Source of the DNA: a virus
Virus record (IMG/VR): IMGVR_UViG_3300047661_000002
Coordinates: 1-24,826 of that record
Length of the DNA stretch: 24,826 nt
Strand: one strand, 5' to 3'
Positions 23,791 to 24,826 of the stretch are shown piece by piece. How positions within the stretch are numbered: the stretch's first letter is position 1; every line of letters begins with the position of its first letter. Under the pieces are notes generated by a model. The model did not search any database. It worked only from the letters and a program-made list of their open reading frames with translations, and had not been told where the DNA came from. Made by a program: the position numbers and the translations under genes.

Positions 23791-24030
23791 TTGGAAAGTG
23801 AAATGAACCAGACGTGTAAAGATCGTTTTGACAAGATCGACGAGCGGCTCGACAAGGGCGACGGCGAATTTAAGGAACACGGAGAAAAACTCGTCGAACT
23901 GAAAACGGACATGGTGTATTTGACGAAATCCCTCGATGGTGTAACCAAGGCGTTATGGGCGGTTGCCTTTTCAATCGCAATGACGCTGCTCGGCTTTTTC
24001 ATTTGGTACATTGAGAATATGAAAAAATAA
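23791..24030 (+). CDS. XhlA-like lysis accessory protein or small holin, TTG start
   Basis: 79 residues from TTG 23791, eight bases after AAGGTGG; GTG 23779 lies inside that site and ATG 23803 is farther. The N-terminal ~50 residues are charged and helical (CKDRFDKIDERLDKGDGEF...), and a single membrane helix (ALWAVAFSIAMTLLGFFIWYI) sits near the C-terminus. This matches the hemolysin XhlA layout, in which a coiled coil precedes one membrane segment. It lies between the lysin and a holin, so a role in lysis is likely. Confidence 0.85.
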   Translation: MESEMNQTCKDRFDKIDERLDKGDGEFKEHGEKLVELKTDMVYLTKSLDGVTKALWAVAFSIAMTLLGFFIWYIENMKK

Positions 24031-24050
24031 GGCGGGCTAGATGGCTCGCC
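24031..24050 (+). other. Short hairpin between the two lysis-membrane genes
   Basis: GGCGGGC at 24031-24037 pairs with GCTCGCC at 24044-24050 (one G-U pair) around a six-base loop. There is no T-run after it, so it is unlikely to terminate. It may stabilise or partly pause the late messenger, or adjust holin expression. Confidence 0.55.
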
Positions 24051-24075
24051 ACATAAGGAATGGAGATTAAAAGTT

Positions 24076-24447
24076 ATGAATCAGATTTATGTCAACCTTT
24101 TGTACGCGGCAATAACGGCAGGTGTACCATGCTTGATTGGTGGTCTGTTTACGGCAGTGAATCATTTTGTAGGTACACAAAAGACCAGTAAGATCATAAA
24201 TACCCTTCAGACCAAGAGCCACCTTGCAACCGAAGCTGTACTTTTTGTTGAAGACGCATTCACCGCGCTCGGTGGCCCGCAGAAGCTGGAGAGTGCCAAA
24301 GTAAACCTAATTGGCAGACTCAATAACTGTGGCATTCCGGTTACGGAAAACGAAACAGATACGCTGATAAGAGCGGCTTTTCAGACGGTGAAAAGTGGGT
24401 TTGAGGCTGAGGTAAGTAAGGAAGCTGAAGTTACCGTTACTGCATAA
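24076..24447 (+). CDS. Phage holin, LLH family
   Basis: 123 residues with GGAATGGAG upstream. A hydrophobic helix near the N-terminus (NLLYAAITAGVPCLIGGLF) is followed by polar helical sequence (TKSHLATEAVLFVEDAFTAL... SAKVNLIGRLNNCGIPVTE). This is the layout of the Holin_LLH family, in which the single membrane helix oligomerises to open the cell membrane. It is the last gene of the late operon in the window. Confidence 0.87.
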   Translation: MNQIYVNLLYAAITAGVPCLIGGLFTAVNHFVGTQKTSKIINTLQTKSHLATEAVLFVEDAFTALGGPQKLESAKVNLIGRLNNCGIPVTENETDTLIRAAFQTVKSGFEAEVSKEAEVTVTA

Positions 24448-24608
24448 AAATTGATATATGAAGAAAGTGCTCGTTGTTACACTTTGCATGAACTGTGGTT
24501 TCCGCTTTGCCCCGATGCTAATTTTGCACAATGCCTGAACAAAAGCTGAAATCAACAGATAAATCTTGAACCATATTCACTGCTAAAATAGCCATATCTT
24601 ATTTCAAA
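24448..24608. other. Non-coding stretch after the holin
   Basis: No gene is supported here. A 26-codon frame (24458-24538) lacks a ribosome binding site. No clear promoter, repeat or tRNA is seen. It is probably the trailer of the late operon ahead of its terminator. Confidence 0.6.
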
Positions 24609-24667
24609 CAAAAGCTGTTCGTAGTCAAGGTTTATTCTCTTGACTGCGAACGGCTTTTGTTTTTTTT
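24609..24667 (+). terminator. Strong intrinsic terminator ending the late operon
   Basis: A 21-bp stem (24609-24629 with 24639-24659, two G-U pairs) closes a nine-base loop and is followed by a T-run from 24660 to 24667. Because the left arm starts with CAAAAG, the stem would also be preceded by A residues on the other strand, so it could act in both directions. Confidence 0.93.
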
Positions 24668-24826
24668 GAAAATCGATAGGATTTTAGATCAAAACTATTA
24701 CTGTTTTCGGTAAAATAGGAATTGCGCAAAAGGTCTCCAAAATGTTAGCACCTCGGATGGCTTAGAAAAGAGCCATTGTCAGCACCTGAAATAACGGCTA
24801 CCATTAGTTTGTTGAAGACTAAGGAG
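24668..24826. other. Non-coding right end with a small repeat and an edge ribosome-binding-site-like AAGGAG
   Basis: No reading frame of useful length is present. AGCACCT occurs at 24747-24753 and again at 24781-24787, and a short hairpin (ATGGCT with AGCCAT) sits between them. The final six bases, AAGGAG, look like a Shine-Dalgarno site for a gene that starts just outside the window. Nothing identifies an attachment site or promoter. Confidence 0.5.

Larger units (their letters stand above)
1..24667 (+). mobile_element. Phage or prophage genome segment, HK97-type head and siphovirus-like tail
   Basis: All recognisable genes are phage genes in the usual modular order: replication and recombination, regulation, packaging, head, tail, lysis. 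All lie on one strand. The segment is open at the left edge, inside a DNA polymerase gene, and its late operon closes at a strong terminator near the right edge. A long tape measure protein with no sheath protein or contractile baseplate genes points to a siphovirus-like tail. No attachment site, integrase or repressor is visible, so integration cannot be shown. The assignment to a Firmicute phage is an inference from the gene families (DUF1492, LLH holin, DUF6711) and ribosome binding sites. Confidence 0.95.

Noticed and set aside
24458-24538. 26-codon frame MKKVLVVTLCMNCGFRF...
   Set aside because: It looks like a small hydrophobic peptide but has no Shine-Dalgarno site or promoter, and its length is within chance.

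Overview
The window is a contiguous piece of a tailed-phage or prophage genome with HK97-type head genes and a siphovirus-like tail. It very probably comes from a Firmicute, most likely a Clostridia-type host. The reasons are moderate GC content by eye, strong AGGAGG-type ribosome binding sites, a DUF1492/ArpU-type late regulator, an LLH-type holin and a GH73 lysin. Every supported gene is on the + strand and most are separated by a few bases or by ATGA/TAATG overlaps. No integrase, repressor, tRNA, rRNA, CRISPR array or recognisable host gene is visible, so the window cannot show whether this is an integrated prophage or a free phage.

Layout. (1) 1-5381 is a replication and recombination module: the C-terminal end of a family B DNA polymerase that runs in frame into an ERF-type single-strand annealing protein, then a YqaJ-type exonuclease, a probable DUF669-like DNA-binding protein, a VRR-NUC nuclease, and a primase-polymerase/D5-type helicase. 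(2) 5382-5649 is a non-coding region packed with TGACA/TGTCA elements, including an exact 13-bp inverted repeat pair and a good promoter. It is a candidate origin or operator. (3) 5650-6813 is a short regulatory cassette: a DUF4406 nucleotide-enzyme-like protein, a double-HTH protein with an N-terminal cysteine cluster, and a sigma-region-4-like late regulator. (4) 6814-6928 holds a promoter followed at once by a strong terminator, an arrangement that suggests late-gene control by antitermination. (5) 6929-14941 is the packaging and head module: HNH, ParB-methyltransferase, TerS, TerL, portal, protease, capsid, connector, head closure, and gp10-like protein. (6) 14943-22568 is the tail module: tail completion, tail tube with an added Ig/cadherin-like domain, assembly chaperones G and G-T joined by a -1 frameshift, tape measure, a DUF6711-like protein, and a very long baseplate/fibre protein with decapeptide repeats and a C-terminal S74 chaperone. 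(7) 22565-24447 holds two small unknowns and the lysis genes: GH73 lysin, XhlA-like protein and LLH holin. (8) 24448-24826 is non-coding, with a strong terminator and a Shine-Dalgarno-like AAGGAG at the very right edge.

How it works together. The polymerase, primase-helicase, annealing protein and exonuclease form a largely self-sufficient replication and recombination set. The regulator genes lie between this set and the late genes, where a switch to late transcription is expected. The late genes then follow in assembly order: cut and package DNA, build the head, join it to the tail, build the tail, and lyse the host.

Most of the window is a conventional phage. The least ordinary features are the polymerase-ERF continuous reading frame, the TGACA repeat region, the promoter-terminator pair ahead of the late genes, the ParB-methyltransferase embedded in the packaging block, and the decapeptide-repeat fibre. 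No clear new defence or retroelement system was found.
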